Assembly: GCF_001945445.1 (NCBI RefSeq)
Contig: NZ_MSXW01000046.1
Location: forward strand, 1-64,000
Reading direction: 5' to 3'
DNA length: 64,000 nucleotides
Source: Pseudomonas sp. PA27(2017)
GTDB lineage: Bacteria > Pseudomonadota > Gammaproteobacteria > Pseudomonadales > Pseudomonadaceae
This document shows positions 42,774 to 51,945 of this stretch, in pieces. The notes beneath the pieces were generated by a model. It worked only from the letters and a program-made list of their open reading frames with translations, made no database searches and was not told where the DNA came from. Position 1 is the stretch's first letter, and each line of letters begins with the position of its first letter. The position numbers and the translations under genes were made by a program.

Positions 42774-42974
42774 AACACTCCATTAACCGCGGAACAGCAA
42801 CGCCGGACGGCGCGCCGGCATACAGACCACGGATTATCCCGATGATTTCATGGGCTAGGCAAACGTCGCGGCCAGGCAGACCGACAGGCGCTTAGCATGA
42901 ACTTCACGCCACCTCGCCTGCCGATTGAATACAGGCCGGACAATGCGGTTCGGCGTTGCAGAGGAGTTGATGAA

Positions 42975-44081
42975 ATGCCCGATGCTCAAGGCAAAATTCG
43001 TTACGCGGTCGTCGGCGGCGGCTGGATCTCCCAGGGTGCATTCATGCCCGGCGTAGGCCAGACCGACAATTCGGTGATCACCGCACTGGTCACCGGCGAC
43101 CCGATCAAGGCCGACAAGCTGGCTGAGCTCTATAACATCAAGAGCTACCGCTACGAGGAATTCCCCGCCCTACTCGCCTCGGGCGAGATCGACGCCATCT
43201 ACCTGGCCACGCCCAACTTTCGCCACCGTGAATTCGCCGAGCCGGCCCTGGACGCCGGCATCCACGTGCTGCTGGAAAAGCCCATGGCCACCAGCGTGGA
43301 AGACTGCAAGGCCATCACTGCGGCGGCGGAACGCTCGGGCGCCAAGTTGATGATCGCCTATCGCCTGCATTTCGAGCCGGGCACCGTGGAGATGATCCAC
43401 CGCATCCGCGCCGGCGATATCGGCGATCCGCGCTTGTTTACCGCCACTTTCACACAGACCGTCGACCCGGCCAACCATCGCATGCAGAGCGGCTACTGGG
43501 CCGGCCCGGTGACCGACATGGGCCCCTACCCGATCAACGCGGTGCGCAACCTGTTCGATGACGAGCCGCTGGAAGTGCGCGCGGTGGCCGTGCAGACCCC
43601 GGGCCGAGAGATCAACACCCCCGATACCGTGACCGTGACCATGCGCTTCGCCGAAGAGCGCATGGCGGTGTTCACCGTGAGCTACAGCCTGCCGAGCACC
43701 GAGCGCCTGCAAGTGATCGGCAGCAAGGGTGAGTTCGAGGCGTCACCCTGCTTTGGCTTCGGCGAGGGCACGGCGATCAGCTACCGCGCCACCATCGGCG
43801 ACGATACAACCGAGCACGCGCATCCGGTGGTCGACCAGTTCGCCGGGGAAACCCAGTACTTCTCCGACTGCATCCTGCAGAACCGCGAGCCGGAGCCCGA
43901 TGGCGACGAGGGCTGGCGCGACGTGCGGGTACTGGAGGCCATCGAGCGCGCCTTGGAAAGCGGCCAGCCGCAGCGCCTCGATGCACTTCCCAAGCGCCCT
44001 GGCGTCAGCGTCGAGCAGGCACGCCGCCTGCCACTGGCCGAGGTGCCCGAGTACGTCAACACAAGCGAGCCGGTAAGCTGA
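42975..44081 (+). CDS. Gfo/Idh/MocA-family oxidoreductase
   Basis: 368 residues from the ATG at 42975, preceded by AGAGGAG; the frame also opens at 42897. The NAD(P)-binding start is YAVVGGGWISQGAFMPGV, the catalytic lysine motif is LLEKPMA, and GPVTDMGPYPINAVRNLF corresponds to the substrate-binding helix. Such enzymes oxidise or reduce sugars and cyclitols. The sequence suggests a glucose-fructose-oxidoreductase-like subgroup but the substrate is unknown. It is a single-gene unit with its own terminator. Confidence 0.88.
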   Translation: MPDAQGKIRYAVVGGGWISQGAFMPGVGQTDNSVITALVTGDPIKADKLAELYNIKSYRYEEFPALLASGEIDAIYLATPNFRHREFAEPALDAGIHVLLEKPMATSVEDCKAITAAAERSGAKLMIAYRLHFEPGTVEMIHRIRAGDIGDPRLFTATFTQTVDPANHRMQSGYWAGPVTDMGPYPINAVRNLFDDEPLEVRAVAVQTPGREINTPDTVTVTMRFAEERMAVFTVSYSLPSTERLQVIGSKGEFEASPCFGFGEGTAISYRATIGDDTTEHAHPVVDQFAGETQYFSDCILQNREPEPDGDEGWRDVRVLEAIERALESGQPQRLDALPKRPGVSVEQARRLPLAEVPEYVNTSEPVS

Positions 44082-44103
44082 GGTTCATCAGGCTGAAAAC
44101 AAG

Positions 44104-44128
44104 AAGGGACGCCGAAGCGTCCCTTTTT
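44104..44128. terminator. Intrinsic terminator between Gfo/Idh/MocA gene and fabV
   Basis: AAGGGACGC and GCGTCCCTT pair around CGAA and are followed by TTT; upstream A-rich bases allow it to work on the minus strand for fabV too. Confidence 0.88.
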
Positions 44129-44150
44129 GCATGCCGTTACTGGGCGCGAA

Positions 44151-45359
44151 TTACAGCTGCACCACGTCGAACTGGACGTCGGTAGCCACGTCAGCGTCGT
44201 AGTCCACGTCGCTGCGTTCGAAGCCGAACAGGTTGAGGAATTGCTTCTTGTAACCGGCATAGTCAGTCATTTCGAACAGATTCTCGGTGGTCACCTGTGG
44301 CCACATGGCCTTGCAGGCGTCCTGTACGTCGTCGCGCAGTTCCCAGTCGTCCAGGCGCAGGCGGGATTTTTCGTCGACTTCGGCAGGAGCGCCGTCGGCG
44401 CGGTACAAGCGGTCACGGAACATGCGGTCGAGCTGGTCCTGGGTGCCTTCGTGAACCCCCTTCTCCTGCATGATCTTGAAGACCATCGACAGGTACAGCG
44501 GCATCACCGGAATGGCCGAACTTGCCTGGGTTACCACCGACTTGAGCACTGCCACGTTGGCACCGCCTTTGACTTCACCGGCCAGTTTCTTGTCCAGGCG
44601 CAGGGCAGTTTCGTCCAAGTCCTGCTTGGCCTTACCCAGCGCGCCGTGCCAGTAGATCGGCCAGGTGATTTCCGTGCCGATGTAGCTGAACGCCACGGTA
44701 CGTGCGCCTTCGGCCAGCACGTCGGCGCCAGCCAGGGCATCGATCCACAGCTGCCAGTCCTGGCCGCCCATGACGGTCACGGTGTCGGCAATTTCCTGCT
44801 CGCTGGCAGGTTCGATGGACGCTTCGATGATCACGTCCTTGTTGGTATCGATGGCAGTCGACTTGTAGGGCTGGCCGATGGGCTTGAGCGCCGAACGGAT
44901 CACTTCACCGGTCTGCGGCAGCTTGCGCACCGGCGAGGCCAGGGAGTAGACGATCAGGTCGACCTTGCCGCCCATCTCGTTCTTGATCAGTTCGATGACC
45001 TTGGCTCGGGCTTCATCGGAAAACGCGTCGCCGTTGATCGACTTGCTGTAAAGGCCCTCGGCCTTGGCGAACTTGTCGAACGCTGCCGAGTTGTACCAGC
45101 CAGCGGTGCCGGCCTTGGTTTCGGTGCCCGGCTTCTCGAAGAACACGCCCAGGGTATCGGCGCCAAAGCCGAAGGCGGCAGTGATGCGCGCCGCCAGGCC
45201 GTAGCCACTGGAAGCACCGATCACCAGCACCTTTTTCGGACCGTCATTACGCACGCCCAGTTTGCGTGTCGCCTCGATCTGCTCGGCCACGTTGCGCTCG
45301 CAACCCAGCGGGTGGGTGGTGGTACAGATGAAGCCACGAACTTTAGGGTGAATAATCAA
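44151..45359 (-). CDS. fabV: Trans-2-enoyl-ACP/CoA reductase FabV (NADH)
   Basis: 402 residues, the family length. FabV carries out the last step of fatty-acid elongation, reducing trans-2-enoyl-ACP with NADH, and is naturally resistant to triclosan. The N-terminus MIIHPKVRGFICTTTHPLGC and the cofactor motif VIGASSGYGLAARI match the family, and the catalytic Tyr-(X)8-Lys motif is seen in IYWHGALGKAK. The start codon is TTG with GAGGT seven bases upstream. Single gene, convergent with the Gfo/Idh/MocA gene. Confidence 0.96.
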   Translation of the reverse strand: MIIHPKVRGFICTTTHPLGCERNVAEQIEATRKLGVRNDGPKKVLVIGASSGYGLAARITAAFGFGADTLGVFFEKPGTETKAGTAGWYNSAAFDKFAKAEGLYSKSINGDAFSDEARAKVIELIKNEMGGKVDLIVYSLASPVRKLPQTGEVIRSALKPIGQPYKSTAIDTNKDVIIEASIEPASEQEIADTVTVMGGQDWQLWIDALAGADVLAEGARTVAFSYIGTEITWPIYWHGALGKAKQDLDETALRLDKKLAGEVKGGANVAVLKSVVTQASSAIPVMPLYLSMVFKIMQEKGVHEGTQDQLDRMFRDRLYRADGAPAEVDEKSRLRLDDWELRDDVQDACKAMWPQVTTENLFEMTDYAGYKKQFLNLFGFERSDVDYDADVATDVQFDVVQL

Positions 45360-45725
45360 CGCGTTTACCTCGTCATCGTTTTTTGGGCAGGCGACAGTTT
45401 ACTGCCGATTTTGCGCCTGAGAAAAAGGCTAATTAGACCTATTGGTCGCTCCAAAAGCCAGCCAGGCCACATTTTGCCGGGCAGTTGTTTTGTCGCAGGG
45501 CTCTGACGACGCGCTGAGCAGGCTACTGGCCAGCGGTACATCGCCTCGGCCAGTAGCCCGGGCAGAGCGCAGCGAAACCCTGTAGGCCAACGCCGGTCAT
45601 ATCCACGGCACTGGCCTTCGCGACGGCGATTCCTTACCATCGCAAGCCTTCCATCGCCAAGGCCGCACAGGCCGTATCGCGCCCCGCCTCCTGCCGGGCG
45701 TCCGTCTTGCTCGATCAGGTAACCC
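45360..45725. other. Intergenic region between fabV and the SulP gene
   Basis: 366 bases between divergent genes; both promoters should be here. One 10-base inverted repeat at 45522-45557. No gene seen. Confidence 0.5.
45522..45557. repeat. 10-bp inverted repeat
   Basis: GCTACTGGCC and GGCCAGTAGC are exact inverted copies separated by 16 bases. It could be an operator or an RNA hairpin in the SulP leader. Confidence 0.45.
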
Positions 45726-47171
45726 ATGAAAATCGCTCGTCTGCGCGCCGATGTCCTGGCCGGTCTCACGTCCTCGTTCGCGCTGGTGCCCGAGTGCATC
45801 GCCTTCGCCCTGGTGGCCCAGGTCAACCCGCTGATGGGCCTGTACGGCGCGTTCTTCATCTGCCTGATCACCGCTTTGTTCGGCGGTCGCCCCGGCATGA
45901 TCTCCGGCGCGGCAGGCTCCATGGCGGTGGTGATCGTCGCGCTGGTGGTGCAGCACGGCGTCGAGTACCTGCTGGCTACCGTGCTGCTCGGCGGCCTGAT
46001 CATGATGGCCTTCGGCTTGCTGAGGCTCGGCAAGCTGGTGCGTATGGTGCCGTATCCGGTGATGCTCGGTTTCGTCAATGGCCTGGCCATCGTCATCGCC
46101 ACGGCGCAGTTGGAGCACTTCCAGCGCGATGGCCGCTGGATCGAAGGCAACGAGCTGTACCTGATGCTCGGCCTGGTGGCACTGACCATGGCCATCGTCT
46201 ACATCCTGCCGCGCCTGACCAAGGTGATCCCGCCGGCCCTCGCCGCGATCCTTACCGTCGGCCTGCTCACCTACTTCTTGCACCTGCCCACCCACACCCT
46301 GGGCGACATGGCGAAGATCGCCGGCAACCTGCCGGTGCCGGCACTGCCGCAGATTCCCTGGAACCTGGAAACCCTGAAGATCATCCTGCCCTACGCGGTG
46401 CTGATGGCCATGGTCGGCCTGCTGGAAACCCTGCTGACCCTCAACCTCACCGACGAGATCACCGAGAGCCGCGGCCACCCGGACCGCGAATGCGTAGCCT
46501 TGGGCGCGGCCAACATCGCCTCGGGCATGTGCGGCGGCATGGGCGGTTGCGCGATGATCGGCCAGACCATGATCAACCTCAGCTCCGGCGGCCGCGGTCG
46601 GCTGTCCGGCATCGTCGCCGGGGTGATGATCCTGCTCTATATCCTGTTCCTGTCGCCGCTGATCGAGCTGATCCCGCTCGCCGCTCTGGTCGGCGTGATG
46701 TTCGTGGTCGCCCAGCAGACCTTTGCCTGGGCCTCGCTGCGGGTGCTCGGCAAGGTGCCGCTCAACGACGTACTGGTGATCATCGCGGTGACCATCATCA
46801 CCGTGCTCACCGACCTCGCGGTGGCGGTGTCCTGCGGCATCGTCATCGCCGCGCTGAATTTCGCCTGGCAGCACGCCCGTGAGCTGCACGCCGAAAGCCG
46901 CCTGGAAGCCGACGGCAGCAAGCTCTACGTGCCCCGCGGCACGCTGTTCTTCGCCTCCACCACGCAGTTTCTCAACCAGTTCGACACCGCCAACGACCCC
47001 GAGCAAGTCACCGTGGACTGCCGCCTCCTGAGCTTCGTCGACTACTCGGCCATCGCTGCCCTGATGACCCTGCGCGAGCGCTACACCAAGGCGGGCAAGC
47101 ACCTGCGCGTGGTACACCTGTCCGAACGCTGCAAGCAGTTGCTCAAGCGCGCGGGTATGCAGCCGGTTTGA
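45726..47171 (+). CDS. SulP-family inorganic anion transporter with STAS domain
   Basis: 481 residues. The membrane part has the SulP signature ADVLAGLTSSFALVPECIAFALVA and GAAGSMAVVIVALV over about 12 to 14 helices. A C-terminal STAS domain (about 400-480) ends the protein with VDCRLLSFVDYSAIAALMTL. Members move sulfate, bicarbonate or C4-dicarboxylates. The short intracellular tail and missing carbonic-anhydrase partner do not settle the substrate. Confidence 0.9.
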   Translation: MKIARLRADVLAGLTSSFALVPECIAFALVAQVNPLMGLYGAFFICLITALFGGRPGMISGAAGSMAVVIVALVVQHGVEYLLATVLLGGLIMMAFGLLRLGKLVRMVPYPVMLGFVNGLAIVIATAQLEHFQRDGRWIEGNELYLMLGLVALTMAIVYILPRLTKVIPPALAAILTVGLLTYFLHLPTHTLGDMAKIAGNLPVPALPQIPWNLETLKIILPYAVLMAMVGLLETLLTLNLTDEITESRGHPDRECVALGAANIASGMCGGMGGCAMIGQTMINLSSGGRGRLSGIVAGVMILLYILFLSPLIELIPLAALVGVMFVVAQQTFAWASLRVLGKVPLNDVLVIIAVTIITVLTDLAVAVSCGIVIAALNFAWQHARELHAESRLEADGSKLYVPRGTLFFASTTQFLNQFDTANDPEQVTVDCRLLSFVDYSAIAALMTLRERYTKAGKHLRVVHLSERCKQLLKRAGMQPV

Positions 47172-47186
47172 TGCGCTAGACGACAG

Positions 47187-47720
47187 TTAGAAAACCACTG
47201 CAGCGCTTTCCTGCGCCGAGATCTGCACACCAAAGCTTCTGATGTTAGCCAACGTGGCGGTGTGGTGGGTGATGATCTCGGCTGCACGCGCGTGTGGCTT
47301 GTCGTGGGTCGTGTGGGCGTCACTCACCAGAACCACGTCGTAGCCCAGGCCAGCTGCGCTACGTACCGTGGTATCGACGCAGAACTCGGTGGCATAGCCG
47401 CAGACTACGATCTGCGAAACACCGGCCTGTTTCAGCAGCGCATCCAGATCCGTTCGCAGAAATGAATCTGGCGTGGTTTTACGCACAAAACTGTCGCGCT
47501 CATCCGTCACGAGACCAGAAGCGAGCTGCCACGCCGCACTCCCGTAGGTGAAGTACTCCCCGGTCGTGGCCTCGTGCTGAACCAAAATCACCGGAACGTC
47601 GTGCAGCCGGGCGCGCTGGGTCAGCTTATTGATCCGCGCGATGATGTCGCTGGAAAAGGCGGGCTTGGGCTCAGGGCCAAAGAGCCCCTCTTGTACGTCA
47701 ATAACGATTAGCGCCTTCAA
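47187..47720 (-). CDS. Isochorismatase-like cysteine hydrolase
   Basis: 177 residues from a TTG with AGGAG eight bases upstream; the frame opens further to 47837 but that part is not family-like. The catalytic triad of the family is visible: Asp in ALIVIDVQEG, Lys in VRKTTPDSF and Cys in CGYATEFCVDTTVRSA. Such enzymes hydrolyse small amides such as nicotinamide, or isochorismate. Convergent with the SulP gene, 15 bases apart. Confidence 0.87.
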   Translation of the reverse strand: MKALIVIDVQEGLFGPEPKPAFSSDIIARINKLTQRARLHDVPVILVQHEATTGEYFTYGSAAWQLASGLVTDERDSFVRKTTPDSFLRTDLDALLKQAGVSQIVVCGYATEFCVDTTVRSAAGLGYDVVLVSDAHTTHDKPHARAAEIITHHTATLANIRSFGVQISAQESAAVVF

Positions 47721-47904
47721 GCATTGCACTCCTGAGTTGGGCGCCGCTGGCGGCAGATGATGGGTTCGCAGAGCTATCGAAGCGGCAGTCCCGCGAATGT
47801 ATCCAGCACGCGGATCATGCCAGCGCAGCCTTACCAATTAATACCCGTTAATCGCTATTGCGAGCCTCTTTCATCAGGCAGCGAGCGCTGTCTGCTAGGC
47901 AGTC

Positions 47905-48285
47905 TTAACGCCTACGCGACGTCCGCCGCGGCTGCAATGCATCGAGCGCCGGTGCATTGTCGCGGGCCCAGCCGTAGATCATCTCGATAGGCTCGACCAA
48001 CCGCTGGCCAAGCTCGGTCAGCGAGTAGTCGACCGTGGGCGGTACGCTGTCATGTACCTGGCGGTCGATCAGGCCGCTGGTTTCCAGTTCGCGCAGGGTT
48101 TGCACCAGCATTTTCTTGGAGATACCGGGCAGGCTGCGGTGCAGCACGCCGGTGCGGGCGATGCCGCCGTGGCGGGCATGCAGGGTGTGCAGGATCATGC
48201 TCGTCCACTTGGTGGCGAACAGTTCGAGTACGCGTCGCGGCGCGCAGTCTTCGCGCCATTGTTCATCGGGAGTGCCGGGTTGCAT
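47905..48285 (-). CDS. HxlR-family transcriptional regulator
   Basis: 126 residues with a winged helix-turn-helix of the HxlR type: VLELFATKWTSMILHTL at the start, then GISKKMLVQTLRELETSGLIDRQ and the YSLTELGQRLVEPIEMI wing. HxlR regulators sense reactive electrophiles or other small molecules. It is divergent from a PRISE-type reductase gene with an 87-base gap, the classic layout for a regulator and its target. Confidence 0.92.
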   Translation of the reverse strand: MQPGTPDEQWREDCAPRRVLELFATKWTSMILHTLHARHGGIARTGVLHRSLPGISKKMLVQTLRELETSGLIDRQVHDSVPPTVDYSLTELGQRLVEPIEMIYGWARDNAPALDALQPRRTSRRR

Positions 48286-48372
48286 CGGGGTGGTTACCTT
48301 TTGGTGCCGTCTTGGTTTGAGTCTGCAGCGTCGCTATGGTGCCAATACTCGTTCTTGTGGAGGAATAGATTC

Positions 48373-49434
48373 ATGGCACATCACGCACTGGTCGTCGGCG
48401 CCAGCGGTATCGTCGGCAGCGCCACATCGCGCCTGTTGGCCGAACAGGGCTGGCAGGTCACCGGCCTGGCTCGCAACCCGAACACCGCCGAAAACGTCAC
48501 CCCGCTGGCCGCCGACCTGCTCGACCCGGCATCGCTGGCAAGCGCGCTCGAAGGCATCGAGCCGACTCATGTATTCCTGACCACCTGGGCGCGCCAGGCC
48601 ACGGAGGCAGAGAATATCCGCGTCAATTCGGCGATGGTCCGCAACCTGCTCGATGCCCTGCGCCCAGCCGGTAGCGTCAAGCACGTCGGCCTGGTCACCG
48701 GCCTCAAGCACTACCTCGGCCCGTTCGAGGCCTATGGCAAGGGCGTGCTGCCACAAACGCCGTTCCGTGAGGAACAGGGCCGCCTGGATGTGGAGAATTT
48801 CTATTACGCCCAGGAAGACGAAGTATTCGCTGCTGCCAAACGCGATGGCTTCACCTGGAGCGTACATCGCCCGCACACCGTTACCGGCGTGGCGGTTGGC
48901 AATGCCATGAACATGGCGACCACCCTCGCCGTCTACGCCTCGATCTGCCGGGAAACCGGCCGCCCGTTCCGCTTCCCCGGCTCGGCCGTACAGTGGAACA
49001 GCCTCACCGACATGACCGACGCCCGCCAACTGGCCAAGCAACTGCACTGGGCCGCGACCACCCCGGCAGCAGCCAACCAGGCATTCAACATCGTCAACGG
49101 TGACGTGTTCCGCTGGAAATGGATGTGGCAGCGCATCGCCGAATGGTTCGGCATCGAAGCCGCCCCTTTCGACGGCGAGCCCGCTCCGCTGGAAGAACAG
49201 ATGGCCGGTGACGCCGCAGCCTGGCTGGAACTGGTCGCCAAACACGACCTGGCCGAAGCCGACATAACCCGCCTGATCTCACCCTGGCACACCGACGCCG
49301 ATCTGGGTCGCCCCATCGAAGTGGTCACCGACATGTCGAAAAGCCGCAAGTTGGGCTTTGTCGATTACCAGGCCACCGACGATGCCTTCTTCGCGGTATT
49401 CGAGCAGTTGCGCGCGGCCAGGCTGATTCCCTGA
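48373..49434 (+). CDS. PRISE-type short-chain dehydrogenase/reductase
   Basis: 353 residues. NAD(P) motif VVGASGIVGSATSRLLAEQG at the N-terminus. The segments TGLKHYLGPFEAYGKG and NFYYAQEDEVF match the lysine and tyrosine motifs of progesterone 5-beta-reductase/iridoid synthase (PRISE) enzymes, which reduce activated C=C bonds of enones; in these the tyrosine comes from the NFYY motif rather than the usual YxxxK. A bacterial enone or quinone detoxification role is plausible. The divergent HxlR regulator probably controls it. Confidence 0.88.
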   Translation: MAHHALVVGASGIVGSATSRLLAEQGWQVTGLARNPNTAENVTPLAADLLDPASLASALEGIEPTHVFLTTWARQATEAENIRVNSAMVRNLLDALRPAGSVKHVGLVTGLKHYLGPFEAYGKGVLPQTPFREEQGRLDVENFYYAQEDEVFAAAKRDGFTWSVHRPHTVTGVAVGNAMNMATTLAVYASICRETGRPFRFPGSAVQWNSLTDMTDARQLAKQLHWAATTPAAANQAFNIVNGDVFRWKWMWQRIAEWFGIEAAPFDGEPAPLEEQMAGDAAAWLELVAKHDLAEADITRLISPWHTDADLGRPIEVVTDMSKSRKLGFVDYQATDDAFFAVFEQLRAARLIP

Positions 49435-49694
49435 GCAGCAGGTCGGCACGATCTGGAGGCCCGCAACGGGCTTCCCGCACCGAGGCGGCGCCCAGCCCAA
49501 ACATTCCCAGCAAGCCCCCTCGCGCCGCTTCGTTAACCTGAACCAACCCGGCCCTTCCCGCCCTAACCAGTACCGCTGCAGGGAAAGGGAACCGGGCTGG
49601 CGTGGCCGGCTGGCAGCGTAATCGGGTTTGGGAATTTGGGCGTATTGCCCTATCCTCGCGCCCCTTCGAATAAGACGACCAAAGGAAGACGCCC

Positions 49695-51161
49695 GTGTCT
49701 GCGTTGCTCGATGCCTTCTCCGGCCTGCTCTGGACCTACCTTGCCATCCCCATGCTGCTGCTCAGCGGCATCTACCTGACCTACGTATGCCGCGGTGTGC
49801 AGTTACGGATGATTCCGGAAATGTTCCGGGTGATCCTCGAGCGCAACCATGGTGACAAGGAGGCGATTTCCTCCTTCAAGGCCTTCACCATTTCCGCGGC
49901 GTCGCGGGTCGGTACCGGCAATATCGCAGGCGTCGCCACGGCCATTGCCCTGGGCGGGCCGGGTGCGGTGTTCTGGATGTGGATGGTGGCGCTGGTCGGT
50001 GGCGCCACCTCGTTCGTGGAGTCGACCCTGGGCCAGCTGTACAAATCGGACAAGCAGTACCGCTACCATGGCGGCCCCGCCTATTACATCCAGCGCGCCC
50101 TGGGCTGGCGCTGGCTGGCGGTGGTGTTCGCGGTGATGATCAGCATCACCTACGGGCTGGTGTTCAACTCGGTGCAAGCCAACTCCATCGTCGACGCCAT
50201 GCAGACCTCCTTCGGCGGTGAAGGCGGCAGCCGCGAGCTGGCCTGGGGCGTGGGCATCGCGCTGACCGTGCTGACCGGCCTGATCATCTTCGGCGGCGTA
50301 CAGACCATCTCCAAGGTGTCAGTCACCGTGGTCCCGGTGATGGCGGTCATGTATCTGGGCATCGGCCTGGTGGTGATCATCCTCAATATCGGCGACGTGC
50401 CGGCGGTGTTCGCCGACATCTTCGCCCACGCCTTCGGCCTGCGCGAGATCGCTGGCGGCGGCATCGGTGCGGCGATCATGATGGGCGTGCGCCGCGGCCT
50501 GTTCTCCAACGAAGCCGGAATGGGCTCGGTGCCCAACGCCAGCGCCACCGCGTCGGTGTCGCACCCGGTCAAGCAGGGCCTGGTTCAGACCCTGGGCGTG
50601 TATTTCGATACCCTGATCATCTGCACCATGACGGCGCTGATCATCCTCCTCGCCGACCCGGGCCATGCTTACGGCGACGCCGCCCTGGGCGCCAGCCTGA
50701 CCCAGTGGGCGCTGGCCGAGCAGCTCGGCGGCTGGGCGATCCATTACCTGACCTTCGCCATCCTGCTGTTCGCCTTCACCTCGGTGATCGGCAATTACTA
50801 CTACGGCGAGTCGAATATCCAGTACATCTTCGGCAGCAAGCTGTACCTGAACCTGTTCCGCGTGCTGGTGATGGCCTTCGTGCTGATCGGCTCGGTGGTC
50901 AAGGTGTCGGTGGTCTGGGCCATGGCCGACGTATTCATGCCGCTGCTGGCATTGACCAACCTGGTCGCCATCCTGCCGCTGGCGGCAATCGCCGCGCGCC
51001 TGCTCAGCCACTACAACGCCCAACGGCGCAAGGGCGTGGAGCCGGTGTTCCACCGCGACGACATGCCGGACCTGAAAAACGTCGAGTGCTGGGACGGCAG
51101 CGACCATATCACCTGCGCAGAAACCTATAGCGAATCGGCCAGCAAGGCGCTGAAGAACTAG
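49695..51161 (+). CDS. Alanine/glycine:cation symporter (AGCS) family protein
   Basis: 488 residues from a GTG with AAGGAAG upstream. About 11 to 12 helices; the family signature is seen around FTISAASRVGTGNIAGVATA and GRRGLFSNEAGMGSVPNAS-like text near residue 270 (VRRGLFSNEAGMGSVPN). These carriers take up alanine or glycine with sodium. It converges with a LysE gene. Confidence 0.93.
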   Translation: MSALLDAFSGLLWTYLAIPMLLLSGIYLTYVCRGVQLRMIPEMFRVILERNHGDKEAISSFKAFTISAASRVGTGNIAGVATAIALGGPGAVFWMWMVALVGGATSFVESTLGQLYKSDKQYRYHGGPAYYIQRALGWRWLAVVFAVMISITYGLVFNSVQANSIVDAMQTSFGGEGGSRELAWGVGIALTVLTGLIIFGGVQTISKVSVTVVPVMAVMYLGIGLVVIILNIGDVPAVFADIFAHAFGLREIAGGGIGAAIMMGVRRGLFSNEAGMGSVPNASATASVSHPVKQGLVQTLGVYFDTLIICTMTALIILLADPGHAYGDAALGASLTQWALAEQLGGWAIHYLTFAILLFAFTSVIGNYYYGESNIQYIFGSKLYLNLFRVLVMAFVLIGSVVKVSVVWAMADVFMPLLALTNLVAILPLAAIAARLLSHYNAQRRKGVEPVFHRDDMPDLKNVECWDGSDHITCAETYSESASKALKN

Positions 51162-51184
51162 AGGCGAAGCAGCGCTGCTCGAAC

Positions 51185-51213
51185 GAACGCCGACCCAACC
51201 CAGGTCGGCGTTC
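51185..51213. terminator. 11-bp hairpin between AGCS and LysE genes
   Basis: GAACGCCGACC and GGTCGGCGTTC pair exactly around CAACCCA between two convergent stop codons. T-runs are weak. Confidence 0.6.
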
Positions 51214-51230
51214 TGCCATCCGGCGCCAGC

Positions 51231-51863
51231 CTAGGCGGCCCGCACTGCCAGCAGCCGCACGCCCAGGCCGATGAACAGCGCGCCAGTCAACCGCTTGATC
51301 AGCGAAATCCAGGAGGCTCCACCAAGGCGCTTGCTGAAGCGAAAGGCGGTGTAGCAATACAGCGCGTGCACGCTGATGACCACGGCGGCGATGGTCAGGT
51401 ACATGATGATGAACTGCCCCGTCACCGAACGATCCGCCTGCAGGAACTGCGGCAGGAAGGCGCACAGGAAGATCATCGACTTGGGATTGCTGATCGACAC
51501 GAGAAACGCCTCGCCGGCGATCCGCCAGCTCGCGACCGGGCTGGCCGCAGGCGCCACCACGCCCGTGCTGGCGCCTGGCTGGCGGCCGAGCAACTGGCGA
51601 ATCCCCAAATAGATCAGGTAGCCGGCGCCGATGATTTTCAGGGCCAGGAACGCCGTGGGCATGGCAACCAGCAGCGCGCCGACGCCCAGTGCAACCCCGG
51701 TAACGACCAGAAGTTGAGCACTCAGGTTACCCAGCAAGGTAGCGCCCATGGCGGCCGGCCCGTGGCGCAACGCGTTGCGCACCACCAACAGCACGTTCGG
51801 CCCCGGAGTGAGGGTGGTAGCCAGGTAGGCCAGGAAGAAGGTGAACCAGAGATGCAGGGCCAT
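51231..51863 (-). CDS. LysE-family amino-acid exporter
   Basis: 210 residues with about six hydrophobic helices. The start WFTFFLAYLATTLTPGPNVLLVVRNALRHG is the conserved N-terminus of LysE/RhtB exporters, and FLVSISNPKSMIFLCAFLPQF is the second family motif. It likely exports an amino acid or homoserine lactone. No regulator adjacent. Confidence 0.92.
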   Translation of the reverse strand: MALHLWFTFFLAYLATTLTPGPNVLLVVRNALRHGPAAMGATLLGNLSAQLLVVTGVALGVGALLVAMPTAFLALKIIGAGYLIYLGIRQLLGRQPGASTGVVAPAASPVASWRIAGEAFLVSISNPKSMIFLCAFLPQFLQADRSVTGQFIIMYLTIAAVVISVHALYCYTAFRFSKRLGGASWISLIKRLTGALFIGLGVRLLAVRAA

Positions 51864-51945
51864 GGCGGCGGCTCGTGGGGGCTGACGAGCCTGATGCTAG
51901 CAGTAACCAAATAGTTCAGGCAGCGCTGAATTCAACCGAGGCGCT

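Noticed and set aside
45597..47117. 506-codon minus-strand frame
   Set aside because: Antisense to the SulP transporter; histidine- and glutamine-rich, a typical GC-skew shadow.
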